In this document: positions 54,801-63,339 of the stretch, in pieces
Layout of the letters: every line of letters starts with the position of its first letter
Position numbering within the stretch: position 1 is the stretch's first letter
From: Symsagittifera roscoffensis
Taxonomy: Eukaryota > Xenacoelomorpha > Acoela > Convolutidae
Reading direction: 5' to 3'
Length of the DNA stretch: 64,000 bases
Assembly (NCBI RefSeq): GCF_963678635.1
Contig: NC_087065.1
Coordinates: 6,471,209-6,535,208 of the forward strand
Notes under the pieces: generated by a model
Seen by the model: only the letters and a program-made list of their open reading frames with translations
Databases searched by the model: none
Told to the model about the DNA's origin: nothing
Position numbers and translations under genes: made by a program

Positions 54801-56564
54801 TTTCCTTAATTGTGGTGTTAAGGTCATCATTAAGATTTCTGTCATCTTTGTGTTTTTATAGTCGTGTGTATTTAATGAATATGCTTTTCGAACTAGTGTT
54901 TCGATTCGTACTGCTATTTGCTTGATGGTTTCGTTTGGTAATCTGCGAATTTCATTACATAAAACTCTTTGTTGTTGTTTGTTTCTTTCGGAGTCAAACA
55001 TTTTTGAAAATTCCTGTGTAAACCTTTTCCAGTTTGATTTTATTTCTAGAGGTAGTACTGAAAACCATTTTTGGGCTGCGCCATCTAAGGTTGTTTGTAT
55101 TAACGCTGTGCGTCGATGTATCCAATTTTGATGTAGTGGCGTATTAATTGGTTCAGGTCCAATATTTAAAATCAGGTTTGCTGTTACTGCATTTAAATAA
55201 TCTTCTACAGAGTATTCAGGGTCTGTTCCTGTGAAAACCATTAAAGGTTTGTTTGATGTTATTGATGATCCACCCATAAGGTATGGATTCATTGTCATTT
55301 GTAATGATTCTGCTGCATTTGGCATTTGAGAAAAATTTGAAAGTTGGTTTCTTGTTATTTCATGTTGTTGGAGATAATATGGGAGTGGTATTTCATTTTG
55401 CATTTGTGATGGTTGATACGAGTGTGCAGTCATTGGATTTTGTTGTTGAATTGGTTGAAAAGATTGTGTATTAATTAAATTTTGTTGTTGAATTGGTTGT
55501 TGATGTTGTGCATCTATTGGTTGTGGAGAAAAATTTCTATGATTTGTACGTGTTTTCTGTATTTCTTGTCTACGATATTCTTGAGTATTTGGTGCAAATA
55601 TATCTGGTTGTAAGAAATCATCATCTGAGGATAAATAATCCATTTGATAAGATGTCTGTTTTTTATTTTTACTTTGTTGAAAAAATGGGTAATTTTCACT
55701 GTGATCCTGTGGAGGATTTGTTTGGAAATTTATTGAATTAGGTTGGGTCATTGGGTTATCCCAATTTCGAGATCTTGTATATTGGTTAAAATTTCTTTGT
55801 GGTTGATTATATGTTTTTGATGGATGTGTATAATTATAATTATGGTCTGCAAAGTTGTTTCTAGTGAATGTTTTGCGTGTTTTTGATGGTATTGTCATGG
55901 GTCTGTATGTTTGGTAATCCATATGTGAATATTTAGGGGCAACCGAAGGTTTAACGGTTGATTGTAAGGTTACCTGTGTTTGTGAAGGATTTGTATTTCT
56001 TGGTGTTGTTAAATTTGGGCGTATTGGTGAAATACTTTGTTGTGTAGTTGTTGTGTGTACAATTTCTTCATTTATGAAGTGTGATGGTGTCTGGATATCT
56101 TGTTGAGTAAGATTCCTAGTTCCATTGAGGTTTTCATTGTGTATAACTGTAGAGTTTAAACTATTATTTTGAGTATCGGGCAAAAATGTATTATAGTTTA
56201 ATGGTGTTGCATCAATGGTTAATGATATTACTTTTACATAATCTCTTATGTAAGATATCGTACTTATTGCTTGACTTGAGATTGATTGTGGGAAGCTTAT
56301 AAATGCGGGATGAGACCATTCGGGGTCCCAAACATAATCTGATTGTTCTGTGATAGCGGTATCATCGTTCGAGTTTTGGGGTCTAAAATTTTTTCTTGCT
56401 TGTGCAATTAAATCAATATTGTGTGTGAAATAATCTATTATGAACCATGCCAAAATTTTTTGTAGATCGTGTTTTGTATGTTGTGAAACGTCGTCTTTCG
56501 TGAAATTTTCTTTAATGATGTTTAAATAACTAGAGAGTAGTGTGATTTCATGTCGTACTTTCAA
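48822..56564 (-). CDS. Gag-Pol polyprotein of giant element (2580 aa, one frame)
   Basis: Uninterrupted frame with all domains. The N-terminal 440 residues are Gln/Asn/Thr-rich and probably disordered. A Gag capsid-like domain spans about 440-650 (FTGTDPEYSVEDYL, AAQKWFSVLPLEIKSNWKRF), followed by a CCHC zinc knuckle at 682-695 (CNYCRRYGHSISEC). Residues about 745-912 are a low-complexity Asn/Arg/Ser/Tyr tract. Protease is at 1069-1071 (LIDSGAES). RT has catalytic YLDD at 1577-1580. RNase H begins CDASKFGIGAAL with Asp1726. Integrase has Cys2123/Cys2126 in its zinc domain and catalytic Asp2161, Asp2221 and Glu2257. The tail is Lys/Asn-rich without a recognised chromodomain. Gag and Pol are fused without stop or frameshift, so their ratio must be set by processing or splicing. 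Intact motifs suggest activity. Confidence 0.96.
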   Translation of the reverse strand: MKVRHEITLLSSYLNIIKENFTKDDVSQHTKHDLQKILAWFIIDYFTHNIDLIAQARKNFRPQNSNDDTAITEQSDYVWDPEWSHPAFISFPQSISSQAISTISYIRDYVKVISLTIDATPLNYNTFLPDTQNNSLNSTVIHNENLNGTRNLTQQDIQTPSHFINEEIVHTTTTQQSISPIRPNLTTPRNTNPSQTQVTLQSTVKPSVAPKYSHMDYQTYRPMTIPSKTRKTFTRNNFADHNYNYTHPSKTYNQPQRNFNQYTRSRNWDNPMTQPNSINFQTNPPQDHSENYPFFQQSKNKKQTSYQMDYLSSDDDFLQPDIFAPNTQEYRRQEIQKTRTNHRNFSPQPIDAQHQQPIQQQNLINTQSFQPIQQQNPMTAHSYQPSQMQNEIPLPYYLQQHEITRNQLSNFSQMPNAAESLQMTMNPYLMGGSSITSNKPLMVFTGTDPEYSVEDYLNAVTANLILNIGPEPINTPLHQNWIHRRTALIQTTLDGAAQKWFSVLPLEIKSNWKRFTQEFSKMFDSERNKQQQRVLCNEIRRLPNETIKQIAVRIETLVRKAYSLNTHDYKNTKMTEILMMTLTPQLRKIAIKKRASHPSSIREPDLDFRKLVDKLEQAEITMKLEETENLKLQYVNRIETTPTNINNIQESETDLVEKITEILNIYEKNPNFKGKPSFKKWCNYCRRYGHSISECRQKQQDNQNKPQKYKEPNKSFYQYMKKDQNLPNKTVYSNNSSGKPLPNNTNYTRNQSPYNSSYRGRSPERRNTNNSSQNHYNRPNSRNNYSRSNSNTQRFVSRSNSQSRNNYYPNNQSRNSSYNRNRNYSYNRNRSYSNNRNQNYPNNQSRNNSYNRSNYNRPNNNYQNRSRNNSQNRHSSYNNRYRNYSQSPHRNNNNYNNSNNRHRSSTPKHQRQINQVQSNPETTSDPPGIDDTVTDTLQLNQINCTSSDSESDTENTLSINMIKVENDYESVIYEQPFSSHIYENQSEFLQNYYTTPINSTPTTQETNEINTTNQTNKNTKTKCLNTNHIYQNIQKEQPKEKIWTIPFLLESPRNKEFQPPDLEIDFLIDSGAESNIINIPTWNEIKTLHPKLTPLETSSKLATAQGSTLINYGKIQLFLLPTRTMEQSKILNKPFKQIFHITDIKYNIIGIPFISKYIPTINILNSKILIKDKYTKTKETSLTFFQRLNKQPPFFSKFYPIFNQQRKHLKPLSGNIYNFSIKQVHQYDKEQNKQKFYMSEFEFKPIHKFFKITISSIKYLKNSNSDIISLHVYNNTPYQVTLPLGLLGYCETNATISPIHEKAYRVNNILQLLDICQSTILNEELSINNIISNENRNTDYFTKTPYFKPTFNISNYTEDQQKFLTMFNFQHSQITQDEFEKLAKQLIEYSSVYATSKFDVGKISSSLHLPLKPDAVFKKQRASKVPIHLHDKVNRLLDILEQYNIISPVNKEEQPKGNTFINPVIILAKGESLKIVLDARYLNSLIDESKCNWPIEPIQVILTKINGKYFTTADMNSAYNQMPLDEQSRRLTQFVIGNQQYEFNRLFYGISIGPAAFSAFMSKIFRPLILKKNAITYLDDVFMQSQTKDEMFNVLEKYHQILQNENLKAAPDKSHFFLTRVKFLGHNIERKTITPLKSRIDAIQKLQPPTNKKKIQEFLGMLNFLSKYVYKMQLYLRPFYNILRQQNNFEWNTEHQTRFEEIKKLLTEQISNTIPDSNQPFYAMCDASKFGIGAALLQSHNGTNKMNLISANSRLFTQAELRLSTLMRECTAIIYTLTEYEFLILGSKHPTVLFTDNKPIIFLFTQKSNPNHRVYRFQLILMKFPNLHIVWTAGKNLALPDTLSRNTPPELLTRKTTVEIPKNIKFYLAENETSPRLECKYAVKTDIEQSQINNLQHFPLYLDCQNNHYEVDLLGTSTFKPIPYSQWIKNNTQQKRTKQHPPKKDHFPLIEKEDLTDKINLSGPQTNDSKYTINQVFDLHDPLDTIPLSKFEIENIFLPPTETITISTLKQYQNLDPIIRQLKSWHKYKTKPVKADSTILGNKTLLRYFRKFNNTTINENTDLLEYNLNESTVPCLPLSMILIAFNISHTQNIKGHSGSEKTYSNFIQNFYFPNAPIWIKILCNDCIVCQLNKPYPNQKQIAQKQDFKGQSLYFNHRISFDTKGPISPSSEGNSYIMVIVDAFTHYVALNPVPHCNAYYAYTTLYEHWIAKFGLPEILVTDNGTEFINNEIITLCHLYNIKHKPRTSHAPWTNGLVEGMNRSLQEYLRCIINGNDTKYTEWSADVKLFPLAYNSQITTTLGMSPYEMVFNQKPRKPIMFTANSHKNAQGYCQPNKDSICYNLPLHTHDEDHFHHPQILKLASGTHTEWILNRDKKHNEIYQKITKKLLQRQNINEQINSRFTPASDLKIGTFVLIPNFNTQKGISKKLQPLRKGPYQIIAKPTDVTYKITDSNKKEIVQHRNNLLPYYPKEYALRELTQLYSFTGLKIIQNEPHLKNTEQNDNPTKNQNTKPTATKNNTQNHKESPKQRKNRKMTEQIIPQEQIDKSENRKTTRLRNQPRKNYKIFIPQSKILKKVEFQK

Positions 56565-56651
56565 ATGTTTAGATGTTTCTGTCGGTGAGACATTTGTTAT
56601 TGGGATTTCGTTTTCTAATATCGGAATATAACTATATATTATTGCGAAAAC

Positions 56652-57044
56652 TTAATTGGTGAATATGGAGTTTGCTCTTTGTGAGTTATGATATTGGATG
56701 CTTTTTATATATTCTGAAAAAACTTTTGAAAATTCTAAATCAAGGTCGTCTGTTTGAATTGTATATTTTCTATTATTATGGTTTGGTGAGGTGAATTCTA
56801 TGGAGTAGATTCCATACTGTTGTGTTATGTTGCATATATCTTTTAAGTAGTGGTCTATGATTTGTCTTTTGATTTTTACATCTGGGAACTCTGTTTTACA
56901 TGGACTAATTCCGGGTTCAAATAAATTTAATAGTAAACTTTTGCAAAATATATGCTGTCCTCTATCGGTGGTTGCATCTACTATAAAAGGAAAGATTTCA
57001 TCATCATCTGGACTTTCTTCACCTGGGGTGTGCGTTGAGCTCAT
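56652..57044 (-). CDS. ORF130, small acidic protein of giant element, unknown
   Basis: A 130-codon ORF whose ATG lies inside the end of ORF155 in another frame (26-base overlap). The N-terminus is acidic (GEESPDDDEIFPFIVDATTD). The middle has alternating strands and helices (HIFCKSLLLNLFEPGISPC, KIKRQIIDHYLKDICNITQQ), suggesting a small folded domain. It ends 88 bases before the gag-pol ATG. No known family recognised. Overlap with ORF155 suggests expression from the same message by reinitiation or leaky scanning. Confidence 0.65.
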   Translation of the reverse strand: MSSTHTPGEESPDDDEIFPFIVDATTDRGQHIFCKSLLLNLFEPGISPCKTEFPDVKIKRQIIDHYLKDICNITQQYGIYSIEFTSPNHNNRKYTIQTDDLDLEFSKVFSEYIKSIQYHNSQRANSIFTN

Positions 57045-57486
57045 TTTTTCGTTCGATGACTGTTAATATGTAATTATTAATGTGTCGAATTGGTTGATTC
57101 CAATTGTATAAATGTACTGGTTTGTGTTTATACTGCTTTTTTATTCTTCTTTTTCCTCTTTTTGATGAATTTGAAGTTGTTTCTGAGTCAGAAAAATATA
57201 ATTGATCGTGAAGTGGGCAATTTTTATCTATTGATTCTTTTAGTTTGTAAAGTTCGTCTAAACTGTTGGTTTCTGATTCTGAAAATGCGTTTCGATTTTT
57301 TGAAAATCTTTTTCGTGTTATTTGTCTTTGTTTCGTTGTTATTTTTCTTTTTAGTGTTTGTCGTTTTGTTCGAATGTATCCAACTGTTTGTGTATGAGGT
57401 GTGATTACAAGGTCGTATTTTTTGTTATCTATTTCACAATTGTGTAAAACAATTGTTTGTTTATTTCCTAGGTTTTTAAATGACAT
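57019..57486 (-). CDS. ORF155, basic protein of giant element, unknown
   Basis: A 155-codon ORF is the first frame after the leader. It starts with MSFKNLGNKQTIVLHNCEID and is strongly basic in two places (KRQTLKRKITTKQRQITRKR and KRGKRRIKKQYKHK), which look like nuclear-localisation or RNA-binding segments. The two are separated by a serine/acidic stretch (LYFSDSETTSNSS) resembling casein-kinase-type sites. Its last 26 bases overlap the start of ORF130. Placed before gag, it is reminiscent of small regulatory genes of complex retroelements, but I do not recognise a family and its function is unknown. Confidence 0.65.
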   Translation of the reverse strand: MSFKNLGNKQTIVLHNCEIDNKKYDLVITPHTQTVGYIRTKRQTLKRKITTKQRQITRKRFSKNRNAFSESETNSLDELYKLKESIDKNCPLHDQLYFSDSETTSNSSKRGKRRIKKQYKHKPVHLYNWNQPIRHINNYILTVIERKNELNAHPR

Positions 57487-58720
57487 AAGGTTTAGGATGA
57501 CGGATGCAAAAGGTTGTTAAATGGTTTCTATTTTCTTAAACTGTTAGTTCTTACGATTTTTTGGTTAGCTTAACCTGGGTCTGTTTGTTCAGGGTTGGAG
57601 AGAAAAGTATATCGATTCCGAAGAATGATTTTTTACTTTCTCGTGGCTAGTATAAGTTAAGGTGTTAACTTACTTAATCTTACTTAGGGGTAGTGATTGT
57701 GTTCAAGGGTTGGAGAATAGTAAATCGATCCACAAGGTTCAGGTATAATTAGAACGCGAGTAGTTCGTTAGATACTATTTTAAACTTACTAAGTCTAAGA
57801 TTTATCCTGGGTCTGGTAAGAGGGGGGGTCAAGTGAAGGATGAATAACCGAAGTTCTTCACTGTTTATCCTAATTTGAATGATTAGTTTTGTTTAAAAAT
57901 TTCTATTAGTCTTAGGTCTTTAGAAAGGGTTGGGTAGTGAATCGACGTTTGAGGTCGTTAGACACTAATTAAGTGGGTGGGGGAGAACAAAGTTGTTCTG
58001 TTTGATCCAAGGATAAGCCTTGATGATCAAATTTGAGATTTAATTAAGTAGAAAATGATTTAAGATCCAAGGATAAGCCTTGATGATCTGGTTTTAAAAT
58101 TAAGTGAATTTAAGTTTTAATAAAATTTTAAATGTGTGTAAAGGAAAGATTTAGTGTTTTGATGATATTAGTGGGTTTATGATTGCTGTTATGTTTTAGA
58201 TGATGGAGCTGGAACAACAGGATGATTTATGATTACTAACCATTTATTGTCATGCTACTAATTTTTATTTTTTATTTTTCAATAAATATTTTTCAAACAT
58301 GTTTTGTATATTACTGCAGAGTTTTAGGAAAACGATCTTAGATCTTTTTATCAATCGTTATTGTATATTAATAATTTTGTTTAGCGCCTGAAATGATTTT
58401 GAAGATTAACTTCAAGGTTTTATGTTTGCAAATGAAAATCTAAATTCATTGCCAGTAGTATTCTAAATATAAAAGTTTGTTCTGGTTTTTGCCTAACTAT
58501 CATATAGCTATATGGCAAGTTTCTACTTTGTCGTATGTCGTCTCTGGTTTGAGGTCTTTTTCCAATTCCGGGTAGTTCTGTTATGGTTCGGAATATTGGC
58601 TCTGATCTATTGAGTCGTAGAGACATTTCGATTAAATTATTGTCGTATAACATTTTGTAAATGTTTTTGTCTAATGTCTAATCTATTTTGGTTAATTCTA
58701 AGCTATTAAGGTCTTGTTCG
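57487..58720 (-). promoter_or_regulatory. 1.2-kb leader with repeated motifs
   Basis: No long ORF in frame with downstream genes. GATCCAAGGATAAGCCTTGA occurs twice (about 58004-58026 and 58064-58086) and is partly palindromic. A second motif, GGGTTGGAGA...AATCGAT or similar, recurs near 57592, 57705 and 57930. GTAAGT donor-like sites occur on the minus strand near 57673 and 57790. The leader may hold packaging, splicing or initiation signals; this is inferred from position. Confidence 0.45.
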
Positions 58721-58738
58721 AGACTTATGGTCGCACCA
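58721..58738 (-). other. Candidate primer-binding site of giant element
   Basis: Two bases after the 5' LTR the minus strand reads TGGTGCGACCATAAGTCT. TGG would pair with a tRNA CCA end, predicting a primer tRNA ending GGTCGCACCA. I could not identify that tRNA. Confidence 0.65.
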
Positions 58739-58740
58739 GA

Positions 58741-59150
58741 TGAGTTAGGACCGAGTTGGTTAACTCATAGAGTAATTTCGGATAGGGTACACCGTCTGCT
58801 CGTCACGCTATCTTATTTTCGGCCGGATAGATTCGTGCAACTTCTTAGTCTAATACCGATCCTAATCTTACTCTTATACTATCTAGTCTCAGGTTGTTTA
58901 ACTAGTCTCTGCTAGGCTCAATAGATCTAGGGTATACTGGTTTATTGCGGCTGCTGAAGTGCTCGGGAGAGTCCAACTAATTTCTAAGTTAAATTCAAAT
59001 CTCTCTGGTGCTGAAATTACAAGTAACTTCAGCACTTACAAATAAGTGGGTTGTTAGTTAGATGGATCATGATTGGTTAATATTAAATACTTTACATTGG
59101 TAAAATATCTAAATTATCCAATCATAAAATGTAGTTTAGATCAGGTTCCA
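58741..59150 (-). repeat. 5' LTR of giant element
   Basis: 410 bp, identical to the left copy except at 59097. It should contain the promoter. TATAAG occurs on the minus strand, but downstream of the AATAAA, so its role as a TATA box is doubtful. The hairpin is at 59008-59035. Confidence 0.95.
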
Positions 59151-59154
59151 TGAG
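59151..59154. repeat. Target-site duplication TGAG (right)
   Basis: Partner of the 40272-40275 copy. Confidence 0.8.
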
Positions 59155-59768
59155 GCACCTTTTGAAAAAATCAGGGTTGGGTAACCAAAAGCGGATGTAG
59201 TAAAATATAACACTTTGAAAAAATTTGTTAACCACAACTGACACTACTGGTTGGACTGATAGAAGACTCAGTTTTCACTTTTTTACGCTGGAAAATCATG
59301 TGAAAATTGGTCTGCTAAAAAAGCTCCCACGTAAATAGAACCTAAACGTACTGAAGTTTGACCGTTTTTCAGTTTGAAAAAAAAAATTACCCGACCTTAA
59401 AACTCGAATTTTTTAATAACCATTGAACTATATAACAATTATTGCGTGTGCATGAGGAAAAGTAAGAATAAAAAAAATCGAGGGTAAATTTTTAAAAGTT
59501 TTGATTTCCATCTTTTGTAAACGAGACGTTTTTTATCACACTTCCGAAGGACTTTGAAATTTATGATTTTGACGACGGTTCAGAGCAAATTTCACATTAC
59601 AACTGAAACCAGTTAAAACAGCGCTAATGGAGCTACTTTTTTCTTTAATAAAATTGAATTTTGAAATTATTTTTAGCATGGGAAGCTTTCGATTTCTTAA
59701 TTTCTCGTTACAAAAAAATATCATATCTGGAACGCTTGAAAAATTCAAAGTAAATAATATATTTTAAT
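59155..59768. other. AT-rich intergenic sequence
   Basis: Non-coding between the giant element and the next MITE; nothing recognised. Confidence 0.4.
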
Positions 59769-60064
59769 CAGGAGCGAATCAAGGATTTTCTTGAGGGAAG
59801 GGGCGGGCTTTGAAAAAAAATTCGAAAATTTTGTCAACTTATTTTAGGTCGACCAAGTTAATTTTCCGAGCTCTCTCTAAGCACTAAAAAGACCCTGCTT
59901 TGGCCAAACTTTCTGCGCCGCAGAAAAAATCGCTCCCCTGATAAATGGTACATATTCGTGCCAAAGGCGCCTTAGAAAAAATTTAAGGTCATTCAGCCAA
60001 AAATTCTTAAAATAGTACCAAAAGTGGGACCGTTTGGGCAGTCAGGGGGTCAAATGCGCTACTG
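59769..60064 (-). mobile_element. Diverged hAT-type MITE
   Basis: Left end CAGGAGCGAATCAAGGATTT, internal CTTTGGCCAAACTTTCTGCG and CCAAAGGCGCCTTAGAAAAA, right end shortened. Possible 8-bp duplication ATTTTAAT/ATTTTTAT with one mismatch. Confidence 0.7.
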
Positions 60065-60943
60065 ATTTTTATAGTGAATTTTTCTTTCAAACCAAGTACA
60101 TTGTTTGCTCTTGCGCTCAGTGATGAACTTATTATAGCTAATGAATTCGGATTGCTTTCCATGCGCCGCGAGTTTTGAGTCTTTTAAATGTCCTTTCAAA
60201 TATTGAGTAAACGTAGTTCAATGTCCATTCACGTAGTTCAAATTTGAGTAAACTTTCTCTAAAAGATTTGTTGAAAATAAATCAAGAGCTAACTTACTCG
60301 AATATTTTAATAGATAATAAATGTTATCCCCACTTTACGAGTGATGAATCCATGAAAAGCTAATTTTATTTTTTCTAGAAAAATGACCTGAGTTGAGAAT
60401 AGACTCCAGTTAATAAATGGAAACAAGAAGTTTATAGAGGAGGACAATCATGTTTAAACATAGAGAGGGTAGATCAAATGAAATGATAGATCAAAATCAG
60501 TAACTGCTACTTTTGCTGTTTGATTTGTAGAGTTATTTACCAGTATCAGACGTGACTTGTAGCATCTAAAAGATAAAGCAATAAATAAAATATTTTTTTT
60601 TTCAAAAAAAAAAAAACATTTGATATTAAAAGTTGTATCTCTGATCATTTTAATGCTTACTTCTGCTATCATGTAGGGCTTTGTAAGAATTGCGATGCAT
60701 AAAAGCAAATCAATTTTTTCAGTAATTAAATGAAATTGCTTTCAGGCGCAAACTATCAAATGAGAGCAAAACATTTAAAGGATCTGCACCGTATAATTTA
60801 ACATCTGAAACTCAATTGAATGGTCCAGATTAGGCCAGAATCAAAAACGTTCGTTTCAAAAAAGACTGAACTTATACAATTTATTTATTATTTTTTTAAA
60901 TATTGTAATTTCAAAATCAGGCATCTTCAAAGAGACTATAACA
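60065..60943. other. AT-rich intergenic sequence
   Basis: No gene or repeat recognised apart from short A/T runs. Confidence 0.4.
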
Positions 60944-61338
60944 CAGGGGCGGATGTAGGATTTTCTCGAGGGGGGAGGGGCGAATTTTCAAAAAAAAATT
61001 GAAAACTTTATCGACCTTTTTTTTCTTTTAGGTCGACCAAATTGATTTTCTGAGCTCTCCCAAAGCACTACAAAAACCCTGTTTTGACCAAAATTTCTGC
61101 GCCGCAGGCAAAATTTTGAAAAAACAGGAAAAAGTTTACCAAAAAATCACGTTTTTGCGGCGCGCGCTCCCCCCTCAAAATTAGTATATATTGGCGCCAA
61201 AGGCACCTTTAGAAAAATTTTAGGGTCCGTCACCAGAAATGGATGTCTCAAAATAGTACAAAGAGGGACCCTTTGGGTCGGCAGGGGGTCGAATCCCTGA
61301 GGGGGGGGGGTTCGCCCCTCCTCCTAAATCCGCCCCTA
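60944..61338 (-). mobile_element. hAT-type MITE, near-complete
   Basis: Starts CAGGGGCGGATGTAGG and ends TAAATCCGCCCCTA. Flanks CTATAACA (60936-60943) and CTCTAACA (61339-61346) agree at seven of eight bases. In inverse orientation relative to the 23275-23683 copy, with which it shares internal blocks such as GACCCTTTGGGTCGGCAGGG. Confidence 0.85.
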
Positions 61339-61586
61339 CTCTAACACACCCTTAAAAACTAAACGAAAGAAAACTATACTGCTCTAACGATGAGCGTCTA
61401 ATTCTAAATAGCTCGAAATTTAATTCTGATTAGCTCTGATTTTAGTTTTCGCAATATTTTCCAAATTTAAATAGATAGCCGAGATTATATGTTCAGTCGA
61501 GATGATATAGTGCAATATTATCAATTGATCCTGTTTCAATATTTTCAAATCGTGACGAGGGTGACAATTCTTTATTTTTCAATTTA

Positions 61587-61978
61587 CAACGCATATTTGG
61601 AGCTTTTACCTTGAGGAGCGGCCATCGCAAGCTCGTTGCTGTTTTTCCTGTCTGCATGTTCATTGGCAACCATGCTCTTCGAGTCCTTTTTGGTTTGACA
61701 CGTGTTCACTTCGCCCGGTTGGGATGCTGTGCTGAACTTGACCGGGAAGTGATCCCTCCAGCGGTTACTCGAAGTGTTGCTGGTGCGGGATGTGTCCCGA
61801 CGGTAGCAGGTGTGCCAGATATCGTAGAGACAGGCGGCGGAATGGAACCGGAAGAAGATGGCGAGGGGTCCGAAGATGTGCGAGATGAGTGTCCAGTGCT
61901 GATCTCCGAACAGACTGACTTGCATGGGGTTCACATCACCCTCAAAGTTCATCTCAAACATCTGAGTCACCCACAGGG
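61587..61978 (-). CDS. Terminal exon of a membrane-protein gene, unidentified
   Basis: Read on the minus strand, an acceptor ATTTGTTGCAG precedes 61978 and a TAA follows at 61586-61584. The exon encodes LWVTQMFEMNFEGDVNPMQV, a hydrophobic segment (HIFGPLAIFFRFHSAACLYD) and a polar tail of about 70 residues ending SSKYAL. Codon use is GC-rich compared with its surroundings, as in the plus-strand host exons. AATAAA lies at 61576-61571, shortly after the stop. Probably the C-terminus of a multi-pass membrane protein; the family is not recognised. Confidence 0.72.
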
Positions 61979-63339
61979 CTGCAACAAATACATGTAAAGT
62001 TAATCACGAATTGTTGGCAAAGTTCTTTAAATTGCGGTCAAAACGTCTGAACGAAATTCAAAGACACATAATTTTTTCATTTTGGTGTCGGCAACTAGTT
62101 CGGGCACTAATTTTAACGAGGAACAGGGTGAAAAACCTGACTAAAATTTGATGTAGATCTAGCAGATTTAATTTAGATGCTTTTATTGTGCACAAAAAGT
62201 CCGGTATTTGAAAAGGATTTAGTCATAATCCGGCAGCAGTCGTGGGCGCTAACCATGTTCGACACTTTTTCTGGCCGATTGAAATAATCAAGGCCACCAT
62301 CGATATCATCCAAAATTTGGCAATAACTGTACAACACAGAGGCAAAGCTGTCCTTCATAAATTCAAAAAATGGCAAATGAGCGTTTAAACTGCAAGAAAA
62401 ATTAAAAATTACATGGCTTTTAAAGATTAGTTGGCATTCAAAATTTTTTCAAAAAAATGCAAAAATAGAAAAAACTTAAGAAAATTCGTTTCAACATATT
62501 TTTAATTTTTGCTAATTATCTAAGCTTTCTTTTAGGTCCTCCTTTCACCAACCGCGCACAAAAAAAAACATGACATCCTAAGTTTGAAAAAATCGGAAAA
62601 ACTAACACTCTTGTTAATTCATGTGATCAGCTGAATAATCTAAAATTTTCCAAGCTGCTCCGTCTGTGTGTTATATGCTACCCATATGTTAACATATTTA
62701 GATCAAAACACATCGCAACGGTATTCCAAACTAACTTGACTTAACTTATGCGATCGACCAAATCGCAGCTAGTTAGAACAAGGGGTCTTTCTGAATGTTG
62801 GTAAGACTTTCCTATTCTTATTCAACAGACAAAGTTTCTTTCACTCGTAAATAGGTATATTATTTCAAATATAGAGGACACACATCAATTTTATATCAAG
62901 AGACATTGGGGTATGGATTTATAGTTATCGAGATAGAGATTTGAGATTTTGGTTATTAGGATGGTTGGGGGTCTCAGTATGAGAGTGGTTATGAGATTTG
63001 AGAAAGTGATGAAGTGATGTTTGATATATTTTCGCTTGGCTTATATACCGTAGATTTTGATATTTTCAACATTTATCAAGGTCCATTATTTCACCTTCTT
63101 CGAGATTGGTGATTTTAGACATTATTTTTGAATTTTATTGATTTTTGCAATTGCTGAGAAGTATCAGAGGAAGGTTTTGGAGGTTGAGAAGTTTTTGAAA
63201 GAATGATTCTGGGCTTATTTTTGCTGGTTTATATAGATCAGATTCTGATAAAATTTGTTTGTTTAAGACAGGTTTTAGCAAAGCCGGCTGTTCAGTTATA
63301 ATTGGCATACTATACTGCTATACTGTGCCGTATTTGTTT
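61979..63339. other. Intron and flanking DNA, one weak exon candidate
   Basis: AT-rich, probably intron of the minus-strand gene at 61587-61978. A 72-codon open stretch on the minus strand at 62173-62389 follows an acceptor-like TTTTTCTTGCAG and reads LPFFEFMKDSFASVLYSYCQ; it might be an exon or a transposase relic. I find no good donor linking it to 61978. Confidence 0.35.

Larger units (their letters stand above)
40276..59150 (-). mobile_element. Giant (18.9 kb) env-bearing Ty3/gypsy-class retroelement, apparently intact
   Basis: Two 410-bp direct LTRs differing at one base (C at 40632, T at 59097) bound 18,055 bp of internal sequence. TGAG occurs directly outside both ends (40272-40275, 59151-59154), giving a 4-bp duplication as in Ty3/gypsy and retrovirus-like elements. 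The minus strand carries, in order, two small ORFs, a one-frame gag-pol, two tiny hydrophobic ORFs, a long frame without ATG, an envelope-like glycoprotein and a 601-aa protein. No gene is visibly interrupted. The length is two to three times that of an ordinary gypsy element. Near-identity of the LTRs indicates recent insertion. Confidence 0.95.
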
